Below, in pieces: positions 26,824 through 35,596 of a DNA stretch of 64,000 nucleotides. The first letter of the stretch is position 1. Each line of letters opens with the position of its first letter. Below the pieces are notes generated by a model that was not told where the DNA came from, did not search any database, and worked only from the letters and a program-made list of their open reading frames with translations. The stretch spans positions 5,766,001 to 5,830,000 of the forward strand of contig OY759767.1 of assembly GCA_963662705.2 (NCBI GenBank), in the 5' to 3' direction. The position numbers were made by a program, and so were the translations under genes. The DNA comes from JAPPHA01 sp963662705. Its GTDB lineage: Bacteria; Pseudomonadota; Alphaproteobacteria; Rhodobacterales; Rhodobacteraceae.

Positions 26824-28305
26824 ATGATTCCACTGTCGAATTCAACATTGAATGCCCTGCCGGAGACAATCCTGAAGCCTTCTTATGACCGGGCAGCCCT
26901 GACACCGGGGATCATCCATATCGGGCTCGGAAATTTCAACCGCGCCCATCAGGCCTGGTACTTGCACCGGCTCTTCCAGCTTGGCCTTGACCATGATTGG
27001 GCGATCATCGGTTCGGGTGTCCGTCCGTTTGATGCAGGGCAGCGTCGGAAACTCCTGAAGCAGGATTGTCTGTCGACGTTGATTGAACTGAACCCGTCCG
27101 GTACGTCGGCAGAGGTGAATGGCGCGATGATCGACTACGTGCCAGTCGAGGACAGCAATGCCGCTCTCATCCACCAGATGGCCGATCCCGCGATTCGTAT
27201 TGTCACCCTGACGGTCACAGAGGGCGGGTACTACATCGACCCCGACACGAGAGCATTCGATTCGGCGCATCCGGACATCCTGCATGATGCCGCCCGCCCC
27301 GATCGTCCGAGAACGGCATTCGGTGCCATGATCGCGGCGCTCAGGATCCGACGCGAGAGGGGAATCGGTCCATTCACTGGCCAGAGTTGCGACAATCTTC
27401 AGGGTAATGGCGACGTGCTTCGCCGGACCGTGGTTTCGCTCGCCAAGGCGTCCGATCCGGAGCATGCCGAGTGGATCGACGCAAATTGCACGTTTCCGGA
27501 CTCGATGGTCGACTGTATCGTGCCGGCGACCGGCCCGAAAGAAATCGAACTGGCGCGGACGTTTGGAATTGACGACCTTGTTCCCGTAGCCCACGAGAAC
27601 TTCCGCCAGTGGGTCATCGAGGATGACTTCTGCGCAGGACGCCCGGACTGGGGCCGTGTCGGTGCAACGATTTCAGACCGTGTCGGCGACTATGAAACGA
27701 TGAAGATCCGCATACTCAATGCCGGCCACCAGGTCATTGCAAATCCAGGCGAGATCCTATCCATCGAGACCATCTCGGAATGCATGGCTCATCCCCTGAT
27801 TTCCGCGCTGTTCCGCAAGGTTCAGCACCAGGAGATCGTGCCCCATGTCCGGCCGATTCCAGGTTGCACGCCGGAGCAATATGTCGAACTCATTGGCCGC
27901 CGTTTTTCGAATCCCACGATCGTGGACACGGTCCGGCGGGTGGCCTTCGACGGATCGTCGCGTCACACGGGTTTCGTTTTGCCGATTCTCCGCGATGGCC
28001 ACGAGGCCGGCACTCCGGTCGAAGGGCTGGCTCTGGTCGAAGCGCTCTGGGCGCGGATGTGTCAAGGGACCCGCGAAGACGGCACGGTGATCGAGCCGAA
28101 TGACCCGCTCTGGAACACACTCCAAGCTGCAGCTAACGCGGCGCGTGAACGTCCGCATCGATGGCTGGAACAGCGCTCGCTCTACGGGGACCTCGCCAGG
28201 GCGTCCCGTTTCGTTGATGCGTTCGAACACTGGCTCGAACGGATCTGGTCAGAGGGTTGCGAAGCCGCCTTGCAGGCCTACGTATCCGCTTCTTCAACAG
28301 AGTAA
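26824..28305 (+). CDS. mtlK: Mannitol 2-dehydrogenase (polyol:NAD oxidoreductase)
   Basis: A protein of 493 residues, the normal length for the long-chain mannitol dehydrogenase family. It shows the N-terminal IHIGLGNFNRAHQAWYLHRLF (about 31-51), TVTEGGYYIDPD, and the helix with the catalytic Lys region KIRILNAGHQ (about 295-304). It oxidises mannitol, arabitol or sorbitol to the ketose. It is the intact copy; a decayed paralogue lies 1.5 kb upstream. The last residues (VSASSTE) run up to an IS4 fragment, so the natural C-terminus may have been slightly altered. Confidence 0.9.
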   Translation: MIPLSNSTLNALPETILKPSYDRAALTPGIIHIGLGNFNRAHQAWYLHRLFQLGLDHDWAIIGSGVRPFDAGQRRKLLKQDCLSTLIELNPSGTSAEVNGAMIDYVPVEDSNAALIHQMADPAIRIVTLTVTEGGYYIDPDTRAFDSAHPDILHDAARPDRPRTAFGAMIAALRIRRERGIGPFTGQSCDNLQGNGDVLRRTVVSLAKASDPEHAEWIDANCTFPDSMVDCIVPATGPKEIELARTFGIDDLVPVAHENFRQWVIEDDFCAGRPDWGRVGATISDRVGDYETMKIRILNAGHQVIANPGEILSIETISECMAHPLISALFRKVQHQEIVPHVRPIPGCTPEQYVELIGRRFSNPTIVDTVRRVAFDGSSRHTGFVLPILRDGHEAGTPVEGLALVEALWARMCQGTREDGTVIEPNDPLWNTLQAAANAARERPHRWLEQRSLYGDLARASRFVDAFEHWLERIWSEGCEAALQAYVSASSTE

Positions 28306-28317
28306 TCCGTTCCGGTT

Positions 28318-29398
28318 CACGCCGCAGAACCTGTTGCCAACCGCCACCAGCGGCCGGGTCCGGCGCCGGACGGCGCTGATGGGTGCGGCCTGGATCAAAC
28401 GCCTTGGCGAACATCTGCCGTCGATGTTCCCGGGGCGTGTGGAGCAGACGGCGGCCTACCGGTTGCTGTCCAATGACGCGGTGACGATGGATCATATCCT
28501 GGATTCGCATTTCGAGCAGACGGTTGAGCGCTGCGGTGCCGAGCGGCTTGTACTTGCCGTACGGGACACGACGACGCTGAATTACGACGACCCGTCACAG
28601 ACTTCGGGCCTCGACGACCTTGGCGGGTGCGGCAGGGGCACCCCGGTCACCCTGGCCCGTTTCGGCGTTGCGGTGAATGCGGTGGGCCGGCCACTGGGGA
28701 TGTAAGCTGTGGACACGGACTTCCGGCAGGACGCGGAGAAGGACAGCGTCTGCCGGGTGGACGGCCTTGACCGCGCACAGGAACGCGCGCGCGCCTGCCC
28801 GGACAGCCGGGTGGTGACGGTCTGCGACCGCAAGGGCGACTTCTGGGAGCTGATCGCGGGTGCGGATCAGACCGGGGCGGCATTGCTTGTCCGGGCCAGC
28901 CGGGGAGCGAAGCGTCGGGTTGCCCTGGCTTCGGGGGGACGCGAACCTGTGGGATCATGTGCTGGGAACGGAACCTGTGGGTGGTCGGACGATCGAGGTT
29001 CCGACCTGCGGGGGACCGAACCGCAAGAAGGCCCGCACGGCGAAGCTGACATTGCGCTGCACGCCGGTGGACCTGCTTGCCCCGAAGGACCGGGGGACGA
29101 ACCGCCGGTCCGCATGATCGCGGTCTCGGCCCGCGAGGAGGATCCTCCCCGCCGGCGGCCTTGCCGGCATCGAAGACAGGGAAGAAAAACCAACAGCTGC
29201 ACTGGATGTCGCTGACCACCGAGGGTCAGGCCGACCTCGACACCGCCTGCACGGTGCTGCACTGGTACGAACTGCGCTGGCGGATCGAACGGTTCTTTCA
29301 TGCGCCGAAGGTTGGCACCCGCATCGAGGATCGCCGCCTCGACGAAGCCGACGACCTGCGCAAGTGTCTCGCCTTCGACGCCATCACCGCATTCAGGG
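28318..29398 (+). pseudogene. IS4-family (Tn5-type) transposase, 5' part
   Basis: The reading frame gives AAYRLLSNDAVTMD, VLAVRDTTTLNYDD and GLDDLG, hallmark pieces of Tn5/IS50-like transposases. Next come a TAA near 28704, VVTVCDRKGDFWEL, a frameshift near 28935, a second near 29115, and finally LRWRIERFFHAPKVGTRIEDRRLDEADDLRKCLAFDAITAF. The N-terminal 25-30 residues are missing. The gene is cut at 29398 by an IS21-family element and resumes at 32834. It is dead by several independent lesions. Confidence 0.85.
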
Positions 29399-29521
29399 TG
29401 TCGAGCGGCGTGCAAAATTGACCCACTTTGGGAGGAATCGGCGTCCAAAATTGACCCACCCTCCCGGTAGCGAATCGGAGAGTCTCGCGACCGTATTTGC
29501 GGTTTGCGGGAGAATCAGAGG

Positions 29522-31030
29522 ATGCTGGTGGTGGAGACGATTGCGAAGATACGTCGGAAGTGCCTGGTCGAGGGCCGGTCGATCCGGTCGGTGGCCCGGG
29601 ACCTGGGGTTGGCCCGGAATACCGTACGCAAGGTGGTCCGTGGCGGGGCGACTGAGCATCGCTACGATCGCGGCGAGGCGCAGCCCTATCCGAAGCTGGA
29701 CGGGTTCATCGGAGAGCTCGAGGGTCTGCTGAAGACCAACAAGGACCGCAGCAAGCGGGACAAGCAGACGCTCAAGTCAATCTGGGAGACGCTGTGCGAT
29801 CAGGGCTGCCGCGCGGGCTATGACGCGGTTCGGCGTTATGCGCAGCGGTGGGAGGCACGGCAGGGCGGCGGGCTGTCGAAGGCCTGCGTGCCACTGGCCT
29901 TCGACCCCGGCGAGGCTTTTCAGTTCGACTGGAGCCACGAGCGGGTCCGGCTCGCGGGGATGCCGCAGGTGGTGAAGGTTGCGCAGTTCACGCTCTGCTA
30001 CAGCCGCATGCCGTTCATTTACTGCTATCCGCGCGAGACGCAGGAGATGGTGTTCGACGCGCACGACCGGGCCTTTGCGGCCTTCGGCGGCCAGGCTGAG
30101 CGGGGAATCTACGACAACATGACGACGGCGGTGAGCAAGGTGCTGGTCGGGCGCGACCGGACGATCAACCCCCGTTTCGCGCAGATGTGTTCCCATTTTC
30201 TGATCGACCCGTCGTTCTGCACGCCCGAGGCGGGCTGGGAGAAGGGACGCGTGGAGCGGCAGATCGGGACCCTGCGCCAGAACTTTTTCCTGCCGTTCCC
30301 CGAGTGCGAGACCCTGGAGTGCCTGAACGGGCAGCTGGCGGAGCGGGCCCGGCGCCATGCCCGCACACATCCGCATCCGGAGTTCCCGGAGATGTCGATC
30401 CTCGAGGTCTTCCTGCGCGAGGAGCAACGGTGCCTGGCGTCACCGGTGCCGCCGTTCCGGGGACATGTCCCCATCGTGACGAAGGCCTCGAGAACCTGCA
30501 TGATCCGTTTCGACATGAACTGGTACTCGGTCGAGGCTCGGGCCTCCGGCCGGCCGGTCGAGGGCCGCGCCTATGCGGACCGTGTCGAGGTTCGCCTCGA
30601 TGGCCAGGTTGTTGCGGACCACGAGCGGCACTTCGGCCGCAACCGGCACATCTACGATGTCCGGCACTTCATCCCGATCCTGGAACGCAAGCCGGGTGCG
30701 CTACGCAACGGTGCGCCGTTCCGGGCCGAACATCTGCCGCCGGCGGTGGCGGAAGTGAAAGCGCGCCTGGATTCCCGCGAGGACGGCGGCAAACAGATGG
30801 TGCGTATTCTTCTCGAGGCCCGCGACCGTGGTCTCGATTCGGTGGCCGCGGCCTGCGCCGAAGCGCTGGAAGCCGACGCCTGCAGCGCCGATCTGATCCT
30901 GAACATCCTGTCGCGGCGGTGCGATCCCGGCCCGGCGGCAGTGGTGGCGACGCCGGCCGGGCTGGAACTGCGCACCGAGCCGGTGGCCGACTGCGCCCGT
31001 TACGACGATCTGCTGGGGAGGTGCGAATGA
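29522..31030 (+). CDS. istA: IstA transposase (IS21 family)
   Basis: A DDE transposase of 502 residues. The N-terminal helix-turn-helix is GRSIRSVARDLGLARNTVRKVV (about 18-39). The catalytic triad is visible at FQFDWSHE (first Asp), GIYDNMTTAV (second Asp) and GWEKGRVERQ (Glu). I chose ATG 29522 with GGGAGA upstream rather than TTG 29504. It overlaps istB by 4 bases (ATGA at 31027-31030), the usual coupling. It looks intact. Confidence 0.92.
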   Translation: MLVVETIAKIRRKCLVEGRSIRSVARDLGLARNTVRKVVRGGATEHRYDRGEAQPYPKLDGFIGELEGLLKTNKDRSKRDKQTLKSIWETLCDQGCRAGYDAVRRYAQRWEARQGGGLSKACVPLAFDPGEAFQFDWSHERVRLAGMPQVVKVAQFTLCYSRMPFIYCYPRETQEMVFDAHDRAFAAFGGQAERGIYDNMTTAVSKVLVGRDRTINPRFAQMCSHFLIDPSFCTPEAGWEKGRVERQIGTLRQNFFLPFPECETLECLNGQLAERARRHARTHPHPEFPEMSILEVFLREEQRCLASPVPPFRGHVPIVTKASRTCMIRFDMNWYSVEARASGRPVEGRAYADRVEVRLDGQVVADHERHFGRNRHIYDVRHFIPILERKPGALRNGAPFRAEHLPPAVAEVKARLDSREDGGKQMVRILLEARDRGLDSVAAACAEALEADACSADLILNILSRRCDPGPAAVVATPAGLELRTEPVADCARYDDLLGRCE

Positions 31031-31788
31031 AGCGTCGCGAGATCCTGGACCGGATGACGGCCCTCGGCCTGCGGGGCATGAAGGCCGCGTATGACGAGGT
31101 TCTCGACGTCGGGCGCAAGCAGAAGCGCGGCGCCGACTAGGTGCTGGGCACGCTGCTGGAGGCCGAGGTGGCCGACAAGACGGCCCGATCGATCAAGTAC
31201 CAGTTGACGGTCGCCCGGCTGCCCAACGCCAAGGAGCTGGCAGAATTCGACTTCTCGGACAGCCCGGTCGACGAGGCGGCGGTGCGGCGGCTCGCCGGAG
31301 GCGACTTCATCGAGAGCTATCGGAATTGCGTCCTCGTGGGTGGAACCGGCACCGGGAAGTCGCATCTCGCGGTGGCGGTGGCGCGGGCCTGCATCCGTGA
31401 GGGCGCCCGGGGCCGCTTCTTCAACGTCGTCGAACTGGCCAACCTTCTGGAACGCGAGCACAGCGACGGGCGGCAGGGGCGCCTGGCCGACGCCCTGCGC
31501 CGGCGCGACTTCGTCATCCTCGACGAACTCGGGTATCTCCCGGTCTCGCGAACCGGCGGCAATGTCCTGTTCCACCTGCTCTCCTGCCTTTACGAGCACA
31601 CGCCGGTGATCATCACCACCAATCTCCCGTTCCGGGAGTGGAGCAGCGTCTTTGGCGACGAGCGGATGACGGCGGCCATGCTCGACCGCCTGACCCATCA
31701 CTGCACCATCCTGGAGACCGGCAACGAGAGTTGGCGTTTCCGGAACCGGAACGGATCGCGCCCCGGCCATCAGGGTCCGGAGCCGTAG
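31027..31788 (+). pseudogene. istB: IstB helper ATPase (IS21 family) with amber codon
   Basis: In one frame from ATG 31027 the IstB protein is complete (about 253 residues) except for a TAG at 31138-31140, codon 38. There the family pattern (KRGAD-x-VLGTLL) suggests that a Gln codon CAG mutated. Downstream the AAA+ core is intact: GGTGTGKSHLAVAVA (Walker A), FVILDELGYLPVSR (Walker B) and IITTNLPFREW. IstB is needed for target capture, so the element may be immobile unless translation reinitiates at GTG 31141 or the stop is suppressed. Its 3' end overlaps the antisense TOPRIM gene by 19 bases. Confidence 0.85.
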
Positions 31789-32720
31789 ACCGGCGGCGGC
31801 AAGCCGCCGGTCAGCGCCCATACACCGTCTCGCTGCAACAGCGCGTTCCAGTCCTTCGCCCCGTCGGGCCGGATCCTGCGCACCCGGCGGTCGGACGCGG
31901 CCAGCGCCGCCGACGCCGCGTCACCGGCGGCGTCCGCGTCGAAACCGCAGACGATCGTCACGAGGTCGGCGTCGTGCAGCCAATCCGGCAGACGCCGGCA
32001 GATACCCGCCGCCGACACGTAAGAGCTCACCAGACCGCCGACGCCAAGGGACAGGGCCGACAGCGCGTCGATCGCACTTTCGGCCAGAAAGGCCGCGCCG
32101 CGCCGCGGCTCCGTCTCTTCGGGTCCGATCCGGAAACCGCCCGCCGATCGACGCGTGCCCGGCGCCAGGCCCCGGAAGCGGCGACCGTCCGCCATCCGCC
32201 GGGTGCCGACCAGCTCGGCGCCGGTCACCCGGTCCCGCATGTCGCGGCACAGGAACACGGCGTTGCCCCGCGCATCCGCTCCGAGCAACCCGGTCCCATG
32301 GAGCCCGTCAACCCGGAAGGCCTCGAGGCCGCGTTCCTCCACAAGCCAGGCCCGCACCCGTGGCCAGCTCCGCACACACGGTACCGGCGGCACGAACGCC
32401 GTCGGTCGCGACCCGGCCCGAACCGTCGCCTCGGCCGTTGGCGTCGGAACGGGCGTCAGCCCGGCCAGCCACCGGATCGCAGCCGCCGGGCTGCACCCGC
32501 GGGCGTGAACCACCAGGTCGATGGCTCCACCACCGCCCCGGCACCGAAGGTGATCGAAATACTTCATGCCTGTCACGCTGAGCACCGAGCCCTCCCGGCG
32601 CCAGCGCGAGCGGTCGGTTGGATCCCGGACATAACCGAGAAACGGCGCCACCTCTTCAAGTGGCCGCAATCGAACCGCGTCCGCCAGGTCCCGAAGCTCC
32701 CGTCGTCCTCTTCCCGCCAT
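31770..32720 (-). CDS. TOPRIM/primase-like protein, passenger of the IS21 element
   Basis: A protein of 316 residues. The N-terminal region (FLGYVRDPTDRSRWRREGSVLSVTGMKYFDHLRCRGGGGAIDLV, about 28-72) matches the DUF3991-type domain found in front of TOPRIM in plasmid primase-like proteins. The TOPRIM core follows: catalytic Glu in FLAESAID (about 215) and DxD in CGFDADAAGD (about 262-271), ending KDWNALLQ. A CHC2 zinc finger is not seen. It is convergent with istB and lies inside both inverted-repeat ends, so it moves with the element. Its job is unknown; an aid to replication or to target DNA processing is possible. Confidence 0.8.
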   Translation of the reverse strand: MAGRGRRELRDLADAVRLRPLEEVAPFLGYVRDPTDRSRWRREGSVLSVTGMKYFDHLRCRGGGGAIDLVVHARGCSPAAAIRWLAGLTPVPTPTAEATVRAGSRPTAFVPPVPCVRSWPRVRAWLVEERGLEAFRVDGLHGTGLLGADARGNAVFLCRDMRDRVTGAELVGTRRMADGRRFRGLAPGTRRSAGGFRIGPEETEPRRGAAFLAESAIDALSALSLGVGGLVSSYVSAAGICRRLPDWLHDADLVTIVCGFDADAAGDAASAALAASDRRVRRIRPDGAKDWNALLQRDGVWALTGGLPPPVYGSGP

Positions 32721-32833
32721 CTCGCGCCCTCCCGCCGATGTCCGACGAAAAAAGGCTACCGGGAAAAGAAGGCGGGAAAAGGTGGGTCAATTTTGGACGC
32801 CGATGGTGGGTCAATTTTGGACGCCTATTGACA

Positions 32834-33179
32834 TTCAGGGTTTATGGGATCTTTCGCCTCTTGCGCGCGGGAGGCCGGACGAACCGGCCAATTGCCACGT
32901 CACCGAGGACGATATCCGGGCGCTCTGTGCTCTCGCCTCCCACCATGGTTTCAAGGTCCCCCGGGGACCGCCGGTGATGACCGTCGCGGGCTTCGTCGTG
33001 CTGACGGGCGGCCTGGCGGGCTTTCATCCCTCGAAGCGCCAGCCGTTATCCGGCACTCAGAAGTCCTGGGAGGGGCGAAGTTCCTGTCTCATGCAGTCAT
33101 CGCCATCAAGGCCAAGGAAGAATGGGACAGGATAAACCGAAAAGAAGACGAGAAGCCGGTGTTAAGATTGATAAAATGA
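32834..33179 (+). pseudogene. IS4-family transposase, 3' part
   Basis: The continuation of the split transposase after the IS21 element. It reads WDLSPLARGRPDEPANCHVTEDD, HGFKVPRGPP and GFHPSKRQPLSGTQKSWEG, the conserved C-terminus of Tn5-like transposases, then changes frame once and ends near 33179 (KAKEEWDR...). The first TTCAGGG is the target duplication. A second fragment of the same part lies at 59643-59985. Confidence 0.85.
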
Positions 33180-33182
33180 TAG

Positions 33183-33393
33183 GTCCGGCACCGGGACCGG
33201 TGGATACAGCGCCCGGCGCAGCGCCGCGTCGTCGAGACCCTCCGGCAGGGGCCACCGGTCGAGCCCGGGCCCCCCGGGCACGCGACAGAATGTTGTGAAC
33301 GGTTCCCTGGCTGACCCGGCTGGTCCGGGCGGTCTCCGCCATCGACAACTGATGGTCGAATCGAAATTGCAGGATGAATTGGATAGTCTTCAT
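33183..33393 (-). pseudogene. N-terminal remnant of an IS21-family istA
   Basis: From ATG 33393 the frame gives KTIQFILQFRFDHQLSMAETARTSRVSQGTVHNILSRARGA, the IstA helix-turn-helix start. A one-base shift then continues as LDRWPLPEGLDDAALRRALYPP, also typical. It stops at 33183 against the end of the IS4 fragment. It belongs to a different subgroup from the nearby istA. Confidence 0.7.
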
Positions 33394-33868
33394 ATCGGTT
33401 CTCCCCATGGGTCGGGCTCCTCTTCCGGTGTTGAGAGTGGACGAGGAATATGTCCGCAACCCATGCGGAAGAACCACCCCATCGCCGGCCAATGACCAGT
33501 CGATGCCAGGGGTTCATTCGATCACGAAACCGGCTCTCGCAAACCGTGGAGACGGCGTTCAAGTCCGGTCGGAATCTGCAAACGAAATTGTCAGGAAAAA
33601 AACGCTGCGGCAGCTATTCATGATTGCTATCGGATACAACCCACTTTCGAATTTTCGCCCACGCTTTCCTGCAATGAATCCGAGCCACACCGCATCATCG
33701 ATCGCGAAACGACCCGGCGTCTCCCCTGCGGCCTGAGAGCACATGATCGGCGAGCAATCCGTCCGAAATCGCGTTCTCGAACTGTGCTCACTTCGTCGGA
33801 CAGGTTCCGGCCCGTGTCGTGAAGCAGTGCGTCGATCCTGATCCGCGCAAATGCTTCCGTTTTCCCGC
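33394..33868. other. Spacer between IS remnant and toxin gene
   Basis: About 475 bases without a recognisable gene; probably the leftover flank of the truncated IS21 remnant. Confidence 0.35.
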
Positions 33869-34294
33869 TCACACCGCAGTCCAGGGATTGACGATCCCGA
33901 TGCCGATACTCTCGAAGTCCCGAACGTTGCGTGTTGCCACGGCCATGCCACGGGAGAGGGCGATTGCGGCGATCTGACAATCGGCAGGTGCAAAAGGCCG
34001 GCCGGCCAATCGTCGCGTCGCCGCGATGTCCGCATACGCACGCGCCGCCTCTCTGTCGAATGGCAACACACGCTCTCCGAATGCTTCGTGCAGCATTCCC
34101 TCGATGTCCACCAAAAGCGTCCGTCGGCGTCGGCCCGGTGGCAGAAGCGCGGCACCAAAACGCAGTTCTGCTTCGCCTATCGCCGAAAAATACAGGTCGT
34201 CCAGAGGCAGGCCGGCCACCCAGTTCACGACCGCAGGATCGCGCTCCTTGCGGATCAGTTCGGACACCACGTTGGTATCAAGCAGAACGGGCAT
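33869..34294 (-). CDS. PIN-domain toxin (VapC/FitB type)
   Basis: A protein of 141 residues, the usual PIN toxin length. The metal-binding acidic residues are at DTNVVSEL (Asp 6), GEAELRFG (Glu about 40), APADCQIAAIA (Asp about 103) and NVRDFESIG (Asp about 125). It is an Mg-dependent endoribonuclease acting on tRNA or mRNA in this family. It follows its antitoxin with a 9-base gap. C-terminal GIGIVNPW is typical of FitB-like toxins. Confidence 0.88.
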   Translation of the reverse strand: MPVLLDTNVVSELIRKERDPAVVNWVAGLPLDDLYFSAIGEAELRFGAALLPPGRRRRTLLVDIEGMLHEAFGERVLPFDREAARAYADIAATRRLAGRPFAPADCQIAAIALSRGMAVATRNVRDFESIGIGIVNPWTAV

Positions 34295-34303
34295 GACGCA
34301 GCC

Positions 34304-34546
34304 TCAATCGAAGGCTGGAGGCTCGCGTCCCGATTCACGCGGCGGCAATTCCAGATCCACGCCCTTATCCGGCCCGAAATAGAATCGAGTGATCTCCGCG
34401 AGATTGCGGGAACTCGGCTTGCGTCCGACGGCGTCACGCAGGATCAACCGCGCTTCCTCTTCCATGGAGCGATGATGCCGGGCTGCACGTACCCTTAGGC
34501 GCGTTTTCACCTCGTCATCGAGGTTTCGGATTGTGATGCTTGCCAT
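34304..34546 (-). CDS. FitA-like ribbon-helix-helix antitoxin
   Basis: A protein of 80 residues starting at ATG 34546 (MASITIRNLDDEVKTRLRVRAARHHRSMEEEAR). It has the Arc/FitA ribbon-helix-helix (residues 2-45) and a flexible acidic/proline tail that should bind the toxin. GGAG occurs upstream on the minus strand. It is the first gene of the pair and normally represses its own promoter. Confidence 0.85.
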   Translation of the reverse strand: MASITIRNLDDEVKTRLRVRAARHHRSMEEEARLILRDAVGRKPSSRNLAEITRFYFGPDKGVDLELPPRESGREPPAFD

Positions 34547-34881
34547 GGTCCTGCCCTTCGCTCCTGCAGGTACACTATTCCAAGGATGATTGCGATGCAA
34601 TCAACATATTCGGATCTGACGCGCTCGCCACGCTGCCTTTGGTCAATTTCTTCACGGAATTCACTGCGTGGCAAAACCTGTTCTCCGATTTCCTCAGCGG
34701 CTCCTTCAACCTCACCAATTGCTTCTCTTTGAAACCGGTGTGGCCGGGTGAAGGCACAACAAACCTCCCACCTGTCCTTTCCAGACAACAATTGTTTCGA
34801 CACCTTGGCCGGGCAAAGATCGAACCTGAATGGAGATCATCCAATGCACGAGACAACCCGACACGAACTCTGTCCGTGATA
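34547..34881. other. Spacer between the two toxin-antitoxin pairs
   Basis: About 335 bases, locally AT-richer near 34590-34640, presumably containing the promoter of the downstream (minus) pair. No gene is recognised. Confidence 0.4.
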
Positions 34882-35304
34882 TCATTTGCGCGCCCAGGGA
34901 TCGATGACCTCCGCTCCGGTGCGCTCGAAATCGGTCACGTTCCCCGTGACGACTTTCATCCCGTGCACCATGGCCGTTGCAGCGATCAGCGCGTCCCGTT
35001 CGGCCCGCGGGTCGGGAACATGCAGTCGCGCACATTTCAAGGCGACGGCGGAATCGACGGACAGCGTGCGCTCCCTGAACTCGGGCAGCACATGCCGATC
35101 CATCCAGGTTCGCAGCAGTTTCCCCTGCCTGGCGTCGCGCCGCTCGACGCGCAGGATACCAATCTCCAGCTCCATAAGGGTCAGCGCGGAAATGTATAAC
35201 GTTGTCGCATCCTTGCCCGAGACCCATGCGACGACGTTGGCATCAGCCCTGCCGTCCCCAAATCTGCGCAACTCGGAGATCACGTTTGTGTCCAGCAGAA
35301 ACAT
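34882..35304 (-). CDS. PIN-domain toxin (VapC type), second copy
   Basis: A protein of 140 residues with the PIN residues DTNVISEL (Asp 5), LMELEIGI (Glu about 43), ERDALIAATAM (Asp about 104) and NVTDFERTG (Asp about 122). It overlaps the antitoxin stop by one base (TGATG), implying coupled translation. It is a probable endoribonuclease. It is clearly diverged from the neighbouring VapC, so the two pairs are not a recent duplication. Confidence 0.88.
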   Translation of the reverse strand: MFLLDTNVISELRRFGDGRADANVVAWVSGKDATTLYISALTLMELEIGILRVERRDARQGKLLRTWMDRHVLPEFRERTLSVDSAVALKCARLHVPDPRAERDALIAATAMVHGMKVVTGNVTDFERTGAEVIDPWARK

Positions 35305-35558
35305 CAGGACAGATCGGGAGCAGTGGCTATGATGCGGGTTCGAGCAGGATCGAATTCAATGTCGGCAAGGCCAGGCATCGACAACGCCTCGGCCAGACTG
35401 CGGCCCTGTCCCGCGAGCCTCCGGTAATCCTCGATGCTAAGCAGAACATGCGCGGGTTTGCCGCGGTCGGTGATGAAGACCGGTCCAAACTTCGCCGCCT
35501 TCTTCGCGCGTGCGACGTCTTGGTTGAGTCCGCGGCTGGTTACGGTCGTGATGGTCAA
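35304..35558 (-). CDS. Phd/YefM-family antitoxin
   Basis: An antitoxin of about 84 residues. I start at TTG 35558 because GGAGG lies 5 bases upstream and the resulting TITTVTSRGLNQDVARAKKAA matches the Phd family start; ATG 35585 is the alternative. The core reads GPVFITDRGKPAHVLLSIEDYRRL (about 25-48). The tail EFDPARTRIIATAPDLS should bind the VapC toxin. A perfect inverted repeat directly upstream is the likely autoregulatory operator. Confidence 0.85.
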   Translation of the reverse strand: MTITTVTSRGLNQDVARAKKAAKFGPVFITDRGKPAHVLLSIEDYRRLAGQGRSLAEALSMPGLADIEFDPARTRIIATAPDLS

Positions 35559-35574
35559 ATTAGCCTCCAGAGTA

Positions 35575-35596
35575 AATGTAGTCATGTAACTACATT
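35575..35596. promoter_or_regulatory. Candidate Phd operator
   Basis: AATGTAGT and ACTACATT form an 8-bp perfect inverted repeat around CATGTA, 17 bases before the chosen antitoxin start. The position and symmetry fit a Phd/YefM autoregulatory operator. Confidence 0.6.

Larger units (their letters stand above)
29399..32833. mobile_element. IS21-family element with a passenger gene
   Basis: Both ends start with TGTC and contain two copies of the repeat GCGTCCAAAATTGACCCACC (29408 and 29440 areas on the left; 32781-32800 and 32805-32825 in inverse on the right). This multiple-repeat end is typical of IS21. A 7-bp target duplication TTCAGGG flanks it (29392-29398 and 32834-32840). It carries istA and istB on the plus strand and, unusually, a minus-strand TOPRIM-domain gene between istB and the right end. 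It is inserted in the IS4 transposase gene. Confidence 0.9.

Noticed and set aside
29408..29460. Repeated AAAATTGACCCAC words, at first considered a small CRISPR-like or iteron array
   Set aside because: They recur inverted at the other end of the istAB unit and are IS21 terminal repeats.
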